Part shown: piece after piece, positions 52,106-62,606 of the stretch
How positions within the stretch are numbered: the stretch's first letter is position 1
Layout of the letters: each line of letters opens with the position of its first letter
Source of the DNA: Azonexus sp. R2A61
GTDB taxonomy: Bacteria > Pseudomonadota > Gammaproteobacteria > Burkholderiales > Rhodocyclaceae
Length of the DNA: 64,000 nucleotides
Reading direction: 5' to 3'
Assembly (NCBI RefSeq): GCF_021401135.1
Contig: NZ_JACBFO010000001.1
Span: forward strand, 620,001-684,000
Made by a program: the position numbers and the translations under genes
The notes under the pieces: generated by a model
The model's database searches: none
What the model was told of the DNA's origin: nothing
Seen by the model: only the letters and a program-made list of their open reading frames with translations

Positions 52106-52570
52106 TTACAGCTGCCCGGCGACTTCCTCGACAATGCCGGAGAACAGCTGGTCGATGATTGCAGCGGCGGCCCCCGGCGGCTTGCGGTAACCGAGCCAGA
52201 CGGTTTCCGGCTGTTCCGGCAGCGTGTACACGGAAATGGCGAAGGGACAGAGCACGATGTTGTGCGGATCGACTTCCATCGTCTGGCGCGACAGGGACGC
52301 CGAGCAGAATTCGATGATTTCGGCCTGCGTGAACAATTTGCGGCTGGCACCGATGTCGGCGCCGGTCCGTTCCAGCATGTCGCCAATATGCGAAACCTGG
52401 CTGATCACCATGCCGCGGTTTTCGATGGCCATGACCACGGCGTCCCTGGCCTCGGCAAATGTTCCCTTCAGCGGGCGGTTGACCCGCCATTCGTCGGCAT
52501 TGGCCAGCGGAATGGCCAGAATCAGCAGCAGGGTGGACAGCAGTTGGCGCATGGTGCGGGCTCTCGGCAT
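52106..52570 (-). CDS. DUF302-family exported protein
   Basis: A 154-residue protein with a signal peptide (MRQLLSTLLLILAIPLANA from residue 7) and a DUF302 fold: GTFAEARDAVVMAIENRGMVISQVSHIGDMLER, EIIEFCSASLSRQTMEVDPHNIVLCPFAISVYTLPEQPETVWLGYRKP. Family members are small periplasmic proteins of unclear role. The start could be 52570, overlapping the helicase stop (ATGA), or 52552; coupling favours the first. Confidence 0.82.
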   Translation of the reverse strand: MPRARTMRQLLSTLLLILAIPLANADEWRVNRPLKGTFAEARDAVVMAIENRGMVISQVSHIGDMLERTGADIGASRKLFTQAEIIEFCSASLSRQTMEVDPHNIVLCPFAISVYTLPEQPETVWLGYRKPPGAAAAIIDQLFSGIVEEVAGQL

Positions 52571-55500
52571 CACTCGGGCAGCGGTTCGAACAGGGCGGCG
52601 ATGTCCTCGTCGCCGAATTTGACGTTCACCTGATGATCCTCCGACAGGATGCCGGCCGCCAGTTCCGCCTTGCGTTCCTGCAGCGCGAGAATCTTTTCCT
52701 CGATGCTGCCGCTGACGATCAGCTTGTAGACGAAGACCGGCTTGTCCTGTCCCAGTCGGTGCGCCCGGTCGGTGGCCTGGTTTTCGACCGCCGGGTTCCA
52801 CCACGGATCGTAGTGGATCACGGTATCGGCGGCGGTCAGGTTGAGACCGACCCCGCCGGCTTTCAGGCTGATCAGGAAGATCGGGAGCTCGCCTTCCTGG
52901 AAGCGGCGGATCGGCGTCTCGCGGTCGACCGTGTCGCCGGTCAGAATCGCGTAAGTCAGGCCGATTTCACGCAACTCTTCCTCGATCAGCGCGAGCATGC
53001 TGGTGAATTGCGAGAACACCAGGATGCGTCGTCCCTCTTCGACCAGTTCCGGCAGCATGGCCATCAGCAGATCGAGTTTGGCGCGTTCGCTGACCTTGCG
53101 CGCTGCGGCGGCGCGTACCAGGCGCGGGTCGCAACAGACCTGGCGCAGCTTGAGCAGGGCGTCGAGGATGACGATCTGGCTGCGTGCCAGGCCGCGCTGG
53201 GCGATTTCGTCGCGAATCTTGGCGTCCATCGCCGCGCGCACGGTTTCGTAGAGATCGCGTTGCCCGCCTTCGAGCTCCACGCTGCGCACGATCACAGTCT
53301 TCGGCGGCAGTTCCTGGGCGACATCTTCTTTCTTGCGGCGCAGGATGAAAGGGCGGATGCGGCGGGCCAGCAGGTCGCGGCGGTCGGCGTCGCCCTGTTT
53401 CTCGATCGGTGTCCGCCAATGGCGGGTGAACTGCTTGCTGCTGCCGAGGAAGCCGGGGAGCAGGAAGTCGAATTGGCTCCATAGCTCGCCGAGGTGGTTT
53501 TCCAGCGGCGTGCCGGTCAGGCACAGGCGATGCCGGGCGTCGATCTTGCGCACGGCCTCGGCGCTTCGGCTCTGGGCATTCTTGACGGTTTGCGCTTCGT
53601 CGAGGATCAGCAGGTGGTAGCTGTGTTCCATCAGCTCCGCGGCATCGCGCCAGAGCAACGGATAGGTCGTCAGCACCACGTCGTGCGCCGGGATGTCCGG
53701 GAAATGCTTCTTGCGTTCCGGGCCGTGCAGCGACAGCACGCGCAGGCTGGGGGCGAAACGTGCGGCTTCGCTCTTCCAGTTGAAGATCAGCGAGGTCGGC
53801 AGGATAACCAGTGCCGGCCGGTCGAGGCGGCCGCCTTCCTTTTCCAGCATCAGGTGAGCGAGCGTCTGCGCCGTTTTGCCCAGCCCCATGTCGTCGGCGA
53901 GGATGCCGGACAACTGGTTGGTGCGCAGGAACTGCAGCCAGGCCAGGCCTTCCTTCTGGTACGGGCGCAGCGACAGGCGCAAGCCTTCGGGCGGCGCGAT
54001 GTCGCCGATGCCCTGGGCCGCTTGCAGACGCTCGGCCAATGCCATGACATCGTTCTGACCGCGGAACAGCCAGCGGCTGGTGTCGGTCAGTTCGGCCAGG
54101 CGCGGTGCATCGAAACGCGACAGGCGCAGGGTCGGGCCGCCGGAGAAGCCGTCAAACAGGTCGATCAGGGTTGCTGCCAGCGGTTTGATGCGGCCGGCCG
54201 GTACGCGCAGGCGCTTGCCGCGCGGGGTCAGCAGCTCGATGCCTTCCTCGTCCGGGATGCGGCCCAGTTCGCCGCCTTCCAGCCAGCGCGGGTCGCGTCG
54301 GAACAGCGAGGCGAGCAGCGGGGCGAGCGGTAGGCGCTCGCCTTCGACGATGATGCCCATGTCGAGGTCGAACCAGCCGTCTTCCGCTTCGAGCAGTTCG
54401 GCTTCCCAGCTATCGACGTCGACCACGTGGTGGCGGAAATCCTCGGGAAACTCGATCTGCCAACCGGCCTGGCGTAGCCGGGCGAGCGCATCCTGCATGA
54501 AGGGAAACCAGCTTTCCTCGCTGTCCAGCCCGTAGATGCCTTCCGGCTGGCTGCCGAAGGTGTGCAGGGTGTGCGGCGGCAGTTTCTGCAGGCCGTTTGC
54601 GGTCAACGCCGCCAGCGCGGCCTTTTCCTCGTCCGGCCGGCGCCTGACGCGCACCGTTTCGCCTTCCGGCAGGGTGACGAATTCGTTCTTCTCGTCCGGA
54701 CGCAGGTCGGCATCGGCATAGCGGAAAAGGACCCGGGCGACATCGAACAGACCGCCACCGAAACTCTGCGTGTATTTGCGCCAGGCCCGCTGGCCATGTG
54801 TATGCAGCGTTTCCAGCATCAGCACCGGCTGCAGCGGACCGTCGATCAGCCGCAGGCGGGCGCCGGCATCCTCGGCCGGCAGCGGCAGGTCGGGCGCCAG
54901 CTCGGACAGGGCCTCGGCAACCAGGCCGGCTTCCTTGGCCGACAGCGGCGGTAGCGTGAACAAGCGGTTGACCACGGCCGGATTGCCGGTGACCTTGAGC
55001 GGCCCGGTTTCCCCTTCGGTGAGATCGACATACCACGGGGGATCGACCCCGACGATCAGTTCGGTCGCCGGTTCGGGTTTCAGGTAGGGGCGCTGGAAAC
55101 CGTTGCCGTCGATCTGCCAGCCGACGCTGGCCGGGCGTTCGCTGCCGATGTTCAGCGGCAGCGCCAGATCCACTTCCGGATATAGCCGGTGCGTGGCCGC
55201 CATCCGTTCGAGCAGTTCGGCGCCATGCTTCGGTCCCAGGCCGTAGGCGCGCAGGCCGCTGTCGTGGCCGCGTTCGGCCCATAGCAGGCGCAGAATGCCC
55301 AGGTCTTCCTCGCCGACGAACTGGGGCGGTACGATCAGTGCCCGGTCGACCTTCCACCATTCCTCGGCATTGTCGGGATACTTTCCCTTGCGCAGCTCGA
55401 TGCCGAAACGGCGGCGGTCACTGGTCCATTTCAGGATGTAGAAGAGTTGCTGGCGGGCGGTGGTCGGCCGGGCCTTCTTCTTGGCCACGGCGATCGATGC

Positions 55501-55851
55501 CCGGCGCAGGTCCTCGACCCAGGACAGTACGCTGCCGCTGAGCCGTTCCTTCGGGTTGCGTTCCGCGATGGCTTTCAGCAGCACTGCGGCGACGTGCTTG
55601 CAGTGCTTGCCAACCGGACAGGTGCACCGGGAAATCAGGACTTCGCCCTTGGCGGCCGGCGCGATCAGCGCTTCGACGCGATAGGGTTGGCGCGCCGAGC
55701 CGGGGACCTGGGCGCGCAGTTCGCCATCCTCGATGCTGAAGTCGCGGACCAGATCGACATAGGAGCGGCCCTTGACGAGTTCGTTCTCGCCAAGCCAGTC
55801 GGCGATGTCGTCTTCGCTGAAGCTTTCGGCCAGGTCGGCAGGCGAGCGCAT
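52570..55851 (-). CDS. SWIM zinc-finger SNF2-family helicase
   Basis: A 1093-residue DNA translocase. The N-terminal SWIM zinc finger CTCPVGKHCKH (about residues 78-88) is followed by a large middle region and the SNF2 core: DDMGLGKTAQTLAHLMLE (Walker A, about 655), LPTSLIFNWKSEA, LTTYPLLWRD, LILDEAQTVKN (DEAQ box), LTGTPLENHLGELWSQFDFLLPG, then the second lobe RRILVFSQFTSML, SLKAGGVGLNLTAADTVIHYDPWWNP and RAHRLGQDKPV. Role in repair or chromatin-like remodelling unknown. Its start overlaps the ubiB stop (ATGA), its stop overlaps the DUF302 start. Confidence 0.92.
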   Translation of the reverse strand: MRSPADLAESFSEDDIADWLGENELVKGRSYVDLVRDFSIEDGELRAQVPGSARQPYRVEALIAPAAKGEVLISRCTCPVGKHCKHVAAVLLKAIAERNPKERLSGSVLSWVEDLRRASIAVAKKKARPTTARQQLFYILKWTSDRRRFGIELRKGKYPDNAEEWWKVDRALIVPPQFVGEEDLGILRLLWAERGHDSGLRAYGLGPKHGAELLERMAATHRLYPEVDLALPLNIGSERPASVGWQIDGNGFQRPYLKPEPATELIVGVDPPWYVDLTEGETGPLKVTGNPAVVNRLFTLPPLSAKEAGLVAEALSELAPDLPLPAEDAGARLRLIDGPLQPVLMLETLHTHGQRAWRKYTQSFGGGLFDVARVLFRYADADLRPDEKNEFVTLPEGETVRVRRRPDEEKAALAALTANGLQKLPPHTLHTFGSQPEGIYGLDSEESWFPFMQDALARLRQAGWQIEFPEDFRHHVVDVDSWEAELLEAEDGWFDLDMGIIVEGERLPLAPLLASLFRRDPRWLEGGELGRIPDEEGIELLTPRGKRLRVPAGRIKPLAATLIDLFDGFSGGPTLRLSRFDAPRLAELTDTSRWLFRGQNDVMALAERLQAAQGIGDIAPPEGLRLSLRPYQKEGLAWLQFLRTNQLSGILADDMGLGKTAQTLAHLMLEKEGGRLDRPALVILPTSLIFNWKSEAARFAPSLRVLSLHGPERKKHFPDIPAHDVVLTTYPLLWRDAAELMEHSYHLLILDEAQTVKNAQSRSAEAVRKIDARHRLCLTGTPLENHLGELWSQFDFLLPGFLGSSKQFTRHWRTPIEKQGDADRRDLLARRIRPFILRRKKEDVAQELPPKTVIVRSVELEGGQRDLYETVRAAMDAKIRDEIAQRGLARSQIVILDALLKLRQVCCDPRLVRAAAARKVSERAKLDLLMAMLPELVEEGRRILVFSQFTSMLALIEEELREIGLTYAILTGDTVDRETPIRRFQEGELPIFLISLKAGGVGLNLTAADTVIHYDPWWNPAVENQATDRAHRLGQDKPVFVYKLIVSGSIEEKILALQERKAELAAGILSEDHQVNVKFGDEDIAALFEPLPE

Positions 55852-57371
55852 CAGTAGAACCCGCTGGCCAGCGAAGCGGCCAGGATCAGCGCGATCACGG
55901 CCAGCCAGAGATTTTGCCGGCGCACGGCACGGGTCAGTTGCTCGATCTGTGGTTGCAGATCGGTGGGCGGTTGTTGCGCCAGACGCTGGTGCACGAGGCG
56001 CGGCAACTGGGGTAAGGTGCGCGCCAGGTAGGGGGCTTCCTGCTTCAGGTTACGGACGATGCCGCGCCAGCCGACCTGCTCGCTCATCCAGCGTTCGAGG
56101 AAGGGCTTGGCGGTCTTCCACAGGTCGAGCTCGGGGTCGAGCTGGCGGCCGAGGCCCTCGATGTTGAGCAGGGTCTTCTGCAGCATCACCAGTTGCGGCT
56201 GGATCTCGACGTTGAAGCGGCGCGAGGTCTGGAACAGGCGCAGCAGCACCTTGCCGAAGGAAATGTCCTTCAACGGCCGGTCGAAGATCGGCTCGCAGAC
56301 GGCGCGGATGGCCGCTTCGAACTCGTCGACGCGGGTGTCCTTGGGCGCCCAGCCGGATTCGATGTGGGCTTCGGCGACGCGTTTGTAATCCCGGCGGAAG
56401 AAGGCGAGGAAGTTCTGCGCCAGGTAGTTCTTGTCGGTGTCGGTCAGCGTGCCGACGATGCCGAAGTCGAGCGCGATGTAGCGCCCGTCGGCGGCGACGA
56501 AGATGTTGCCGGGGTGCATGTCGGCATGGAAGAAGCCGTCGCGGAAGACCTGTGTGAAAAAAATCTCGACGCCGGCGGCCGAAAGCTTGGACAGGTCGAT
56601 TCCCTCGTTGCGCAGCCGTTCGGTCTGGGAGATCGGCACGCCGTGCATGCGCTCCATGACCATTACGGTCGACGTGCAGAAATCCCAATGAACCTCGGGC
56701 ACGATGAGCAGCGTCGAGTCGGTGAAATTGCGGCGCAGCTGGGAGGCATTGGCCGCCTCGCGCATCAGGTCCAGTTCGTCGCGCAGGTACTTGGCGAATT
56801 CGGCGACCACTTCACGCGGTTTCAGGCGCTTGCCATCGGCCCACAGGCGTTCGAGCAGGCCGGCGAAAGTATCCATCAGCGCCAGATCATGCTCGATGAC
56901 GGCGCTCATGTTCGGGCGCAGGATCTTGACTGCAACCTCGTGACCGCCGTCCTCTTCCTTCAGGCGGGCGAAGTGCACCTGGGCGATCGACGCCGAGGCG
57001 ACCGGTTGCGGGTCGAACTGCGCGAACACCTCGTTGGCCGGGCGGCCGTAGGCCTTCTCGATCTGCGCCAGGGCCAGATCGGAGGCGAAAGGCGGCACGC
57101 GATCCTGCAGCTTGGCCAGTTCGTCGGCGATATCGGTGGGCATCAGGTCGCGGCGGGTGGACAACACCTGACCGAACTTGACGAAAATCGGCCCCAGGGC
57201 CTCCAGCGCCAGACGCAGGCGTACGGCACGCGGCGCCGACAGGTCACGCCAGAACTGCAGCGCCTTTGCCAGCTTGACCAGCCGACCGCTCGGTTCGTGT
57301 TCGAGCACCATTTCGTCGAGGCCGAAACGGCTGGCGACGGCGGCGATCTTGAGCAGGCGGAAGAGGCGCAT
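55851..57371 (-). CDS. ubiB: UbiB ubiquinone-biosynthesis kinase-like protein
   Basis: A 506-residue ADCK/UbiB-family atypical kinase needed for aerobic ubiquinone synthesis. It shows [20 protein letters not shown] (KxGQ motif), [13 protein letters not shown] (A-rich loop), [10 protein letters not shown] (Lys), [26 protein letters not shown] (HxDxHPGN and DFG) and two C-terminal helices ([16 protein letters not shown]). I chose the ATG at 57371, at [20 protein letters not shown] as is usual, over a TTG nine codons earlier. Confidence 0.95.
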   Translation of the reverse strand: MRLFRLLKIAAVASRFGLDEMVLEHEPSGRLVKLAKALQFWRDLSAPRAVRLRLALEALGPIFVKFGQVLSTRRDLMPTDIADELAKLQDRVPPFASDLALAQIEKAYGRPANEVFAQFDPQPVASASIAQVHFARLKEEDGGHEVAVKILRPNMSAVIEHDLALMDTFAGLLERLWADGKRLKPREVVAEFAKYLRDELDLMREAANASQLRRNFTDSTLLIVPEVHWDFCTSTVMVMERMHGVPISQTERLRNEGIDLSKLSAAGVEIFFTQVFRDGFFHADMHPGNIFVAADGRYIALDFGIVGTLTDTDKNYLAQNFLAFFRRDYKRVAEAHIESGWAPKDTRVDEFEAAIRAVCEPIFDRPLKDISFGKVLLRLFQTSRRFNVEIQPQLVMLQKTLLNIEGLGRQLDPELDLWKTAKPFLERWMSEQVGWRGIVRNLKQEAPYLARTLPQLPRLVHQRLAQQPPTDLQPQIEQLTRAVRRQNLWLAVIALILAASLASGFY

Positions 57372-57533
57372 CGGCGAACGCGGACTAGGGTCGGGCAAAC
57401 GGGCATGCTAACACGGCCGATGCCCGCCTGTCGCCGCTTCCGGCGAGCTATCTCTTCACCTTGCGAAGGCATAAATTGGCGATAATGCGGAACGAATCAA
57501 TCACGCTCACCATCACGCCCGGTAAAGCCAACG

Positions 57534-59030
57534 ATGTCAGATCCGCGCAGTCCCTCGGAAATCGCCCGCGAAGCGCTCATTCATCTGGCCGCCCGCCATC
57601 TGCCGCCGACCCCGGCCAATTTCCAGTCCTGCTACAACGAAATCGCCGGCCTGCCCGAGGCGGCACCGTTTCCGGAAACGCAGCTGCGGCAATTGGCCGA
57701 TGCTCTGGTGCCGCATGGCGATGTCCAGAAGGAGGCCCTGCACCGGGTTGCGACGGGCATCCAGGGGCGGAGCTGGATGGCGGTTCAGGAAGGCTTGCTG
57801 GCCTTCGTTGCCGGTCGCGACAGGCTTGCGGTCGACAGCCTGCCCGAGGGATTTTCCAGGGCGCTGGTGCGGCTGCTGGAAACCGTGCTGCCGGCGTTCG
57901 GCGAGGACGACCCCCGGCTGGCCCAGGCGGCGCAGGCGACGCTCGCCGAACTGCGCCGGCCTGGCTGCGAGGTGCTCCTGGTCGAACAATCGCTGCGCCG
58001 GCTGGCGCATCAGGCCGCATTTGCCGTCGAGGAATCGATCGAGGTACGCCAGTCGTTGCTGCATCTGTTGCATCTGATCATCGAGAACATCGGCGAGCTG
58101 AGTCTCGACGATTCCTGGCTCAAGGGGCAGATCGACGGCCTGCTGGCGGCGGTCGAGCCGCCGCTGACGCTGCGCCACCTTGACGAGATGGAACGCCGGC
58201 TGCGCGATGTGATGGACAAGCAGAGCCGGGCCAAGGCGCGTTCGGTCGAAGCGCAGGAAGAAATGCGGCTGATGTTGTCCGCGTTCATCGACCGCCTGGC
58301 TTCGATGAACGCGTCGAGCGCGAGCTTCGAACAGAATATCGAGTCGAGCGCCAAACGCATCGAAGCGGTGTCGCGGATCGAGGATGTCGCGCCGCTGCTC
58401 AAGGAAATCGTCGTCGCGACGCATGCGATGGCCGAAGAAACCTCGCATTCGCGCGAACAGTTGCGCGACCTGCAGGACAAGGTGCGGGCGACCGAGGCCG
58501 AACTGGTGCAACTGCATCTGGAACTGGACAACGCCAGCGCGCTGGCCCGCCACGACCCGCTGACCGACGCGCTCAACCGCAAGGGGCTGGACGAAGCGCT
58601 GATCCGCGAGATCGCCGCGGTCCGCCGGCGCGATGTGCCCTTGTCGGTCTGCCTGCTCGACATCGACAACTTCAAGAAACTCAACGATCGGCTGGGCCAC
58701 GCCGTCGGCGACGACGCGCTGGTGCACCTGGCCAACGTCGCCCGGCGCTGCATGCGGCCGACCGACACGCTGGCCCGCTACGGCGGCGAGGAGTTCGTCA
58801 TCCTGATGCCGGACACCTCGCTCGAACCCGGCATTGAAGTCATGACCCGCCTGCAGCGCGAACTGACCAAGGCCTTCTTCATGGCCGGCAAGGAAAAGCT
58901 GCTGATCACCTTCAGTGCCGGCGTCGCCCAGTTGCTGGCCGACGAGGACGGTCACGGCGCCATCCGGCGTGCCGACGAGGCAATGTATCTCGCCAAGCGC
59001 GCCGGCAAGAACCGCGTCTTTGGTGCCTGA
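57534..59030 (+). CDS. GGDEF diguanylate cyclase
   Basis: A 498-residue cytoplasmic protein. A helical N-terminal region (about residues 1-340, with predicted coiled coil near 215-340: [20 protein letters not shown] ... [18 protein letters not shown]) precedes the GGDEF domain: [39 protein letters not shown], and active-site [12 protein letters not shown]. An RPTD inhibitory I-site lies exactly five residues before GGEEF, so product feedback is expected. No membrane helix. It makes c-di-GMP, opposite in action to the HD-GYP protein at 23.1 kb. Putative GATAATGCGG -10 at 57481. Confidence 0.93.
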   Translation: MSDPRSPSEIAREALIHLAARHLPPTPANFQSCYNEIAGLPEAAPFPETQLRQLADALVPHGDVQKEALHRVATGIQGRSWMAVQEGLLAFVAGRDRLAVDSLPEGFSRALVRLLETVLPAFGEDDPRLAQAAQATLAELRRPGCEVLLVEQSLRRLAHQAAFAVEESIEVRQSLLHLLHLIIENIGELSLDDSWLKGQIDGLLAAVEPPLTLRHLDEMERRLRDVMDKQSRAKARSVEAQEEMRLMLSAFIDRLASMNASSASFEQNIESSAKRIEAVSRIEDVAPLLKEIVVATHAMAEETSHSREQLRDLQDKVRATEAELVQLHLELDNASALARHDPLTDALNRKGLDEALIREIAAVRRRDVPLSVCLLDIDNFKKLNDRLGHAVGDDALVHLANVARRCMRPTDTLARYGGEEFVILMPDTSLEPGIEVMTRLQRELTKAFFMAGKEKLLITFSAGVAQLLADEDGHGAIRRADEAMYLAKRAGKNRVFGA

Positions 59031-59556
59031 CGGCGTGTTCCTGCGGCAGGGCTTTCCGCCGGTGGCGGCGGCCGATTCCCGTTTTCTCGTGCTCGGCAGC
59101 ATGCCGGGCCAGGCCTCGCTCGATGCCGCCTGTTATTACGCCCATCCGCGCAATGCCTTCTGGCCGATCATGGGCGACTTGCTCGGTTTCGCGCCGACCG
59201 CCGCTTACGCGGTTCGCCTGCAGGCATTGCTCGACGCCGGAATCGCGCTGTGGGACGTGATCGGTCGCTGTCGCCGTGCCGGCAGCCTGGATGCAGCGAT
59301 CGAGCCGGACAGCATCGAAGTGAACGATTTTCCGGCCTTTCTTGCGGTCCACCGCAAGATCGAGGCGATTTTCTTCAACGGCGCCGCTGCCGAAAGCGCT
59401 TTTCGACGGCATGTGCTGCCGTCGTTGGCCGGGCCGCTGCCCCGTCGCTTGCGCCTGCCGTCGACCAGTCCGGCCCATGCCGCGCTGACGCTGGCCGACA
59501 AGCGGTCGGCCTGGGCGGTCGGCCTCGGTCTGCCGAATCGGCCCGGCAGCGTATAA
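59023..59556 (+). CDS. DNA-deoxyinosine glycosylase (UDG superfamily)
   Basis: A 177-residue base-excision enzyme that removes hypoxanthine. Family marks are [31 protein letters not shown] (about residues 18-48), [33 protein letters not shown] and [19 protein letters not shown] at 59023 is the likely start ([14 protein letters not shown]...), overlapping the diguanylate cyclase by 8 bases. A near copy of the window repeat (TTGCGGTCCACCGCAA, about 59343-59358, one central mismatch) encodes LAVHRK. Confidence 0.9.
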   Translation: MPDGVFLRQGFPPVAAADSRFLVLGSMPGQASLDAACYYAHPRNAFWPIMGDLLGFAPTAAYAVRLQALLDAGIALWDVIGRCRRAGSLDAAIEPDSIEVNDFPAFLAVHRKIEAIFFNGAAAESAFRRHVLPSLAGPLPRRLRLPSTSPAHAALTLADKRSAWAVGLGLPNRPGSV

Positions 59557-59557
59557 T
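59552..59557 (+). promoter_or_regulatory. -10 element (TATAAT) for argS
   Basis: CGTATAATCGCGC lies 27 bases before the argS ATG, directly at the end of the glycosylase gene. Perfect hexamer with the recurrent CGCG discriminator. No clear -35 seen. Confidence 0.5.
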
Positions 59558-59584
59558 CGCGCTTTTGCTATTTTTCCGCCGCCA

Positions 59585-61348
59585 ATGGCCCAAGACGTCA
59601 AGAATCAACTGACCGCCCTGTTGCAACAGGCGCTGGCCAGTGTCGCCCCGACCGCCACCACGACCGCCATCCAGCTCGAACGCCCGCGCGATCCATCGCA
59701 CGGCGATTTCGCCACCAACCTGGCGATGCTGCTGGCCAAGGCCCTGAAAAAAAATCCGCGCGAGATTGCCCAGCAACTGGTCAACGAACTGCCGCCCTCG
59801 TCGCTGGTGACGGCCGCCGAAGTGGCCGGTGCAGGTTTCATCAACTTCCGCCTCGCCGCCGGCAGCAAGACCGACGTGGTCAAGGCCGTGCTTGGCGAAA
59901 AAGGCGATTTCGGGCGGTCGACCGCAGGACAGCGGCAAAAAGTCCAGGTCGAGTTCGTCTCGGCCAACCCGACCGGCCCGCTGCACGTCGGCCACGGCCG
60001 CGGCGCTGCCTACGGCGCCTCGCTGTCCAGCCTGCTGAGCTTCGCCGGCTGGGATGTGACCCGCGAATACTATGTGAACGACGCCGGCCGTCAGATGGAC
60101 ATCCTCGGTTTGTCCACCTGGTTGCGCTACTTCGACCAGCAGGGCGAGACGCTGCCCTTCCCGCCGAACGCCTACCAGGGCGACTATGTGCGCGAGATGG
60201 CCCGCCAGCTGTTTGCCGCGCACGGCGCCAAGTACCTCCGTCCGGTCGCCGATGTGCTGGCCGGCACGCCGGGCCTGCCGGCCGCCGATCGCGCCGACGA
60301 CGAGGCCAAGCAGCAGCGCGAACTGCATCTCGATGCGCTGATCGCCCGCGCCAAGGAATTGCTGGGCGAGGATTGGCACTATGTGCATCAGCACGCGCTC
60401 AACGAGCAACTGGAAGACTGCCGCGGCGACCTGAAGGAGTTCGGCGTCGAATTCGACGTCTGGTTCTCCGAGAAAGCGCTCTACGACACCGGCCTGGTCG
60501 CCCGTTGCGTGGCGCTGCTTGAAGAAAAAGGTCACATCTACGTGCAGAACGGCGCCAAGTGGTTCCGCTCGACCGCCTTCGGCGACGAGAAGGACCGCGT
60601 TGTCCAGCGCGAGAACGGCCTGTTCACCTATTTCGCTTCCGACATCGCTTATCACCTGAACAAATTCGAGCGCGGTTTCGACAAGGTCATCAACATCTGG
60701 GGTGCCGATCACCACGGCTACATCCCGCGTGTTACCGGTGCCGTCAAGGCGCTCGACCTCGACAGCGACAAGCTGCAGGTGGCGCTGGTCCAGTTTGCCG
60801 TGCTCTACCGCAACGGCCAGAAGGCGTCGATGTCGACGCGTTCCGGCGAGTTCGTCACGCTGCGCGAGCTGCGCCGCGAAGTCGGCAACGATGCCTGCCG
60901 TTTCTTCTATGCGCTGCGCAAGTCGGACCAGCACCTCGATTTCGACCTCGACCTGGCCAAGAGCCAGACCAACGAGAATCCGGTGTACTACATCCAGTAC
61001 GCGCACGCCCGCGTCTGCTCGGTGATCAACCAGTGGAACGGTGACCTCGCCGAGCTTGCCGCGGCCGACCTGAGCCTGCTCGCCCATCCGCGCGAACTGG
61101 CGATCGCCAACCAACTCGGCCAGTTCCGCGAAGTCATCGAGACCGCTGCCCGCGACCTGGCACCGCATTCGATCGCCTTCTACTTGAAGGACCTGGCCGG
61201 CGAGTTTCATGGCTGGTACAACGCCGAGCGCATGCTGGTCGACGATGCCGCGCTGCGCGATGCGCGCGTCGCGCTGGCGGCGGCGGTGCGTCAGGTGATC
61301 CGCAACGGTCTGGCCATTCTGGGTGTCAGCTGCCCGGAATCCATGTAA
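59585..61348 (+). CDS. argS: Arginyl-tRNA synthetase ArgS
   Basis: Charges tRNA-Arg. The 587-residue class I enzyme has an N-terminal additional domain (ALASVAPTATTTAIQLERPRD), the HIGH-like ANPTGPLHVGHGRG (about residues 127-140), YVNDAGRQMD, INIWGADHHGYIPR, the KMSKS-equivalent KASMSTRSGEFVTL and an anticodon-binding helical domain with YIQYAHARVCSV and the C-terminal RQVIRNGLAILGVSCPESM. A full copy of the window repeat (59914-59925) encodes GRSTAG in the variable segment before the HIGH motif. Confidence 0.97.
   Translation: MAQDVKNQLTALLQQALASVAPTATTTAIQLERPRDPSHGDFATNLAMLLAKALKKNPREIAQQLVNELPPSSLVTAAEVAGAGFINFRLAAGSKTDVVKAVLGEKGDFGRSTAGQRQKVQVEFVSANPTGPLHVGHGRGAAYGASLSSLLSFAGWDVTREYYVNDAGRQMDILGLSTWLRYFDQQGETLPFPPNAYQGDYVREMARQLFAAHGAKYLRPVADVLAGTPGLPAADRADDEAKQQRELHLDALIARAKELLGEDWHYVHQHALNEQLEDCRGDLKEFGVEFDVWFSEKALYDTGLVARCVALLEEKGHIYVQNGAKWFRSTAFGDEKDRVVQRENGLFTYFASDIAYHLNKFERGFDKVINIWGADHHGYIPRVTGAVKALDLDSDKLQVALVQFAVLYRNGQKASMSTRSGEFVTLRELRREVGNDACRFFYALRKSDQHLDFDLDLAKSQTNENPVYYIQYAHARVCSVINQWNGDLAELAAADLSLLAHPRELAIANQLGQFREVIETAARDLAPHSIAFYLKDLAGEFHGWYNAERMLVDDAALRDARVALAAAVRQVIRNGLAILGVSCPESM
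59914..59925. repeat. GCGGTCGACCGC palindrome within argS
   Basis: A full 12-base copy in the frame that reads Arg-Ser-Thr-Ala, in a variable stretch about 13 residues ahead of the conserved ANPTGPLHVGH motif. Confidence 0.9.
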
Positions 61349-61357
61349 GGAAAAACG

Positions 61358-61954
61358 ATGAGTCGCGACATGAAAAACCGCAAGACGCCGGCCAGGAAGA
61401 AATCCGGCGGCGGCACGCTGATCGGCATGTTCATCGGGCTGGTGCTCGGTGTCTGCCTGGCCGCCGGCGTCGTCTGGTACATCAACAAGGCGCCGTTGCC
61501 GTTCAATCCGGCCGTGCAGAACGGGGCGCCGCCGGTGCAGGCGCCGGACAAGCCGGTGGTGCTGCCCGGCAAGCCGGGCGATCCAGCCGAGAAGCGCTTC
61601 CAGTTCTACGACATCCTGCCCGGCAAGGCCGATGCCGAACCGGACAAGGCCGCCAAGCCGGCCGAGGCTGCGCAGCCGTCCCCGGCGCCGAAGGATGAAC
61701 CGAAGAAGGATGCCGGCAAGGAGAGCAAGACGCCGCTGTTCCTGCAGGCAGGTTCGTTCAGCACGGCCCAGGATGCCGACAACCAGAAGGCGAAGCTGGC
61801 CTTCATGGGGGTCGAGGCCGTCGTCCAGCAGGTCATGATCGAGGACAAGACGCTGTATCGTGTCCGCATCGGTCCCTACTTCAAGCTCGACGAATTGAAC
61901 AAGGTCCGCTCCGATCTTGCCAAATCGGGCATCGAAGCCCAACTGTCCAAATAA
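61358..61954 (+). CDS. SPOR-domain protein (FtsN-like)
   Basis: A 198-residue bitopic protein: basic cytoplasmic tail, transmembrane helix (TLIGMFIGLVLGVCLAAGVVWYI, about residues 20-42), a Pro/Lys/Ala-rich linker (about 48-120), and a C-terminal SPOR domain (FLQAGSFSTAQDADNQKAKLAFMGVEAVVQQ ... YRVRIGPYFKLDELNKVRSDL) that binds denuded septal peptidoglycan. The KFQFYDILPG element before the linker (here RFQFYDILPG) is typical of FtsN-like proteins beside argS in betaproteobacteria. Confidence 0.92.
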   Translation: MSRDMKNRKTPARKKSGGGTLIGMFIGLVLGVCLAAGVVWYINKAPLPFNPAVQNGAPPVQAPDKPVVLPGKPGDPAEKRFQFYDILPGKADAEPDKAAKPAEAAQPSPAPKDEPKKDAGKESKTPLFLQAGSFSTAQDADNQKAKLAFMGVEAVVQQVMIEDKTLYRVRIGPYFKLDELNKVRSDLAKSGIEAQLSK

Positions 61955-61964
61955 GGAGACGCGC

Positions 61965-62606
61965 ATGCAACTGACTCGCCGGAAATTCGTCGGCGGCATT
62001 TTTGCCGGTACTGCCCTGTTGACCGCAAGCGGTTCGCTGTTCGCCCAGGTCGCCGGGCGTGATTTCGCGCCGCTCAGCCCGGTTCAGCCGACCGACGACG
62101 CTGCGAAGATCGAGGTGCTGGAGTTCTTCAGCTACGGTTGTCCGCACTGCGCCGATTTCAATCCGCTGCTCAGCGCCTGGGCCGCCAAGTTGCCGGCCGA
62201 CGTCTATCTGAAGAAGGTGCCGGTCAGCTTCGGTCGCGCCGCCTGGGCCAATATCGCCCGGGTGTATTACGCGCTGGAGCTGCTGGGCGAGACCAAGCGT
62301 CTGGATGCCGACATCTTCCGCGCCATTCACGGCGAACGGGTCAATCTGTTCGAAGAGCGCGCGGCCACCGATTGGCTGGTCGCCCATGGCGTCGACCGCA
62401 AGAAGTTCAGCGATGCCTTTGCGTCGTTCGGCGTCGCCAGCAAGCTGCGCCGCGGCGATCAGATGGCGCAGGCCTATCGGATCACCGGTGTGCCAACGCT
62501 TGCCGTCGACGGCAAGTTCATGGTTTCCGGCGCCGATTTCCAGGAGCAACTGGCGGTTGCCGACAAGCTGATCGCTCGCGCACGCGCCGAGAAAAGCAAG
62601 AAGTAA
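61965..62606 (+). CDS. dsbA: Thiol:disulfide interchange protein DsbA
   Basis: A 213-residue periplasmic oxidase that introduces disulfide bonds. It has an N-terminal signal with twin arginine (TRRKFVGGIFAGTALL), so possibly Tat-routed, a mature thioredoxin fold with active site CPHC (Cys59-Cys62 in FFSYGCPHCADF) and the cis-Pro loop ITGVPTLAVDGKF. Start ATG at 61965 after AAGGAGA. Substrates would include T2SS and pilus proteins. Half copies of the repeat lie at 62021 (GTTGACCGC variant, in the signal) and 62391-62399 (HGVDRKK). Confidence 0.95.
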   Translation: MQLTRRKFVGGIFAGTALLTASGSLFAQVAGRDFAPLSPVQPTDDAAKIEVLEFFSYGCPHCADFNPLLSAWAAKLPADVYLKKVPVSFGRAAWANIARVYYALELLGETKRLDADIFRAIHGERVNLFEERAATDWLVAHGVDRKKFSDAFASFGVASKLRRGDQMAQAYRITGVPTLAVDGKFMVSGADFQEQLAVADKLIARARAEKSKK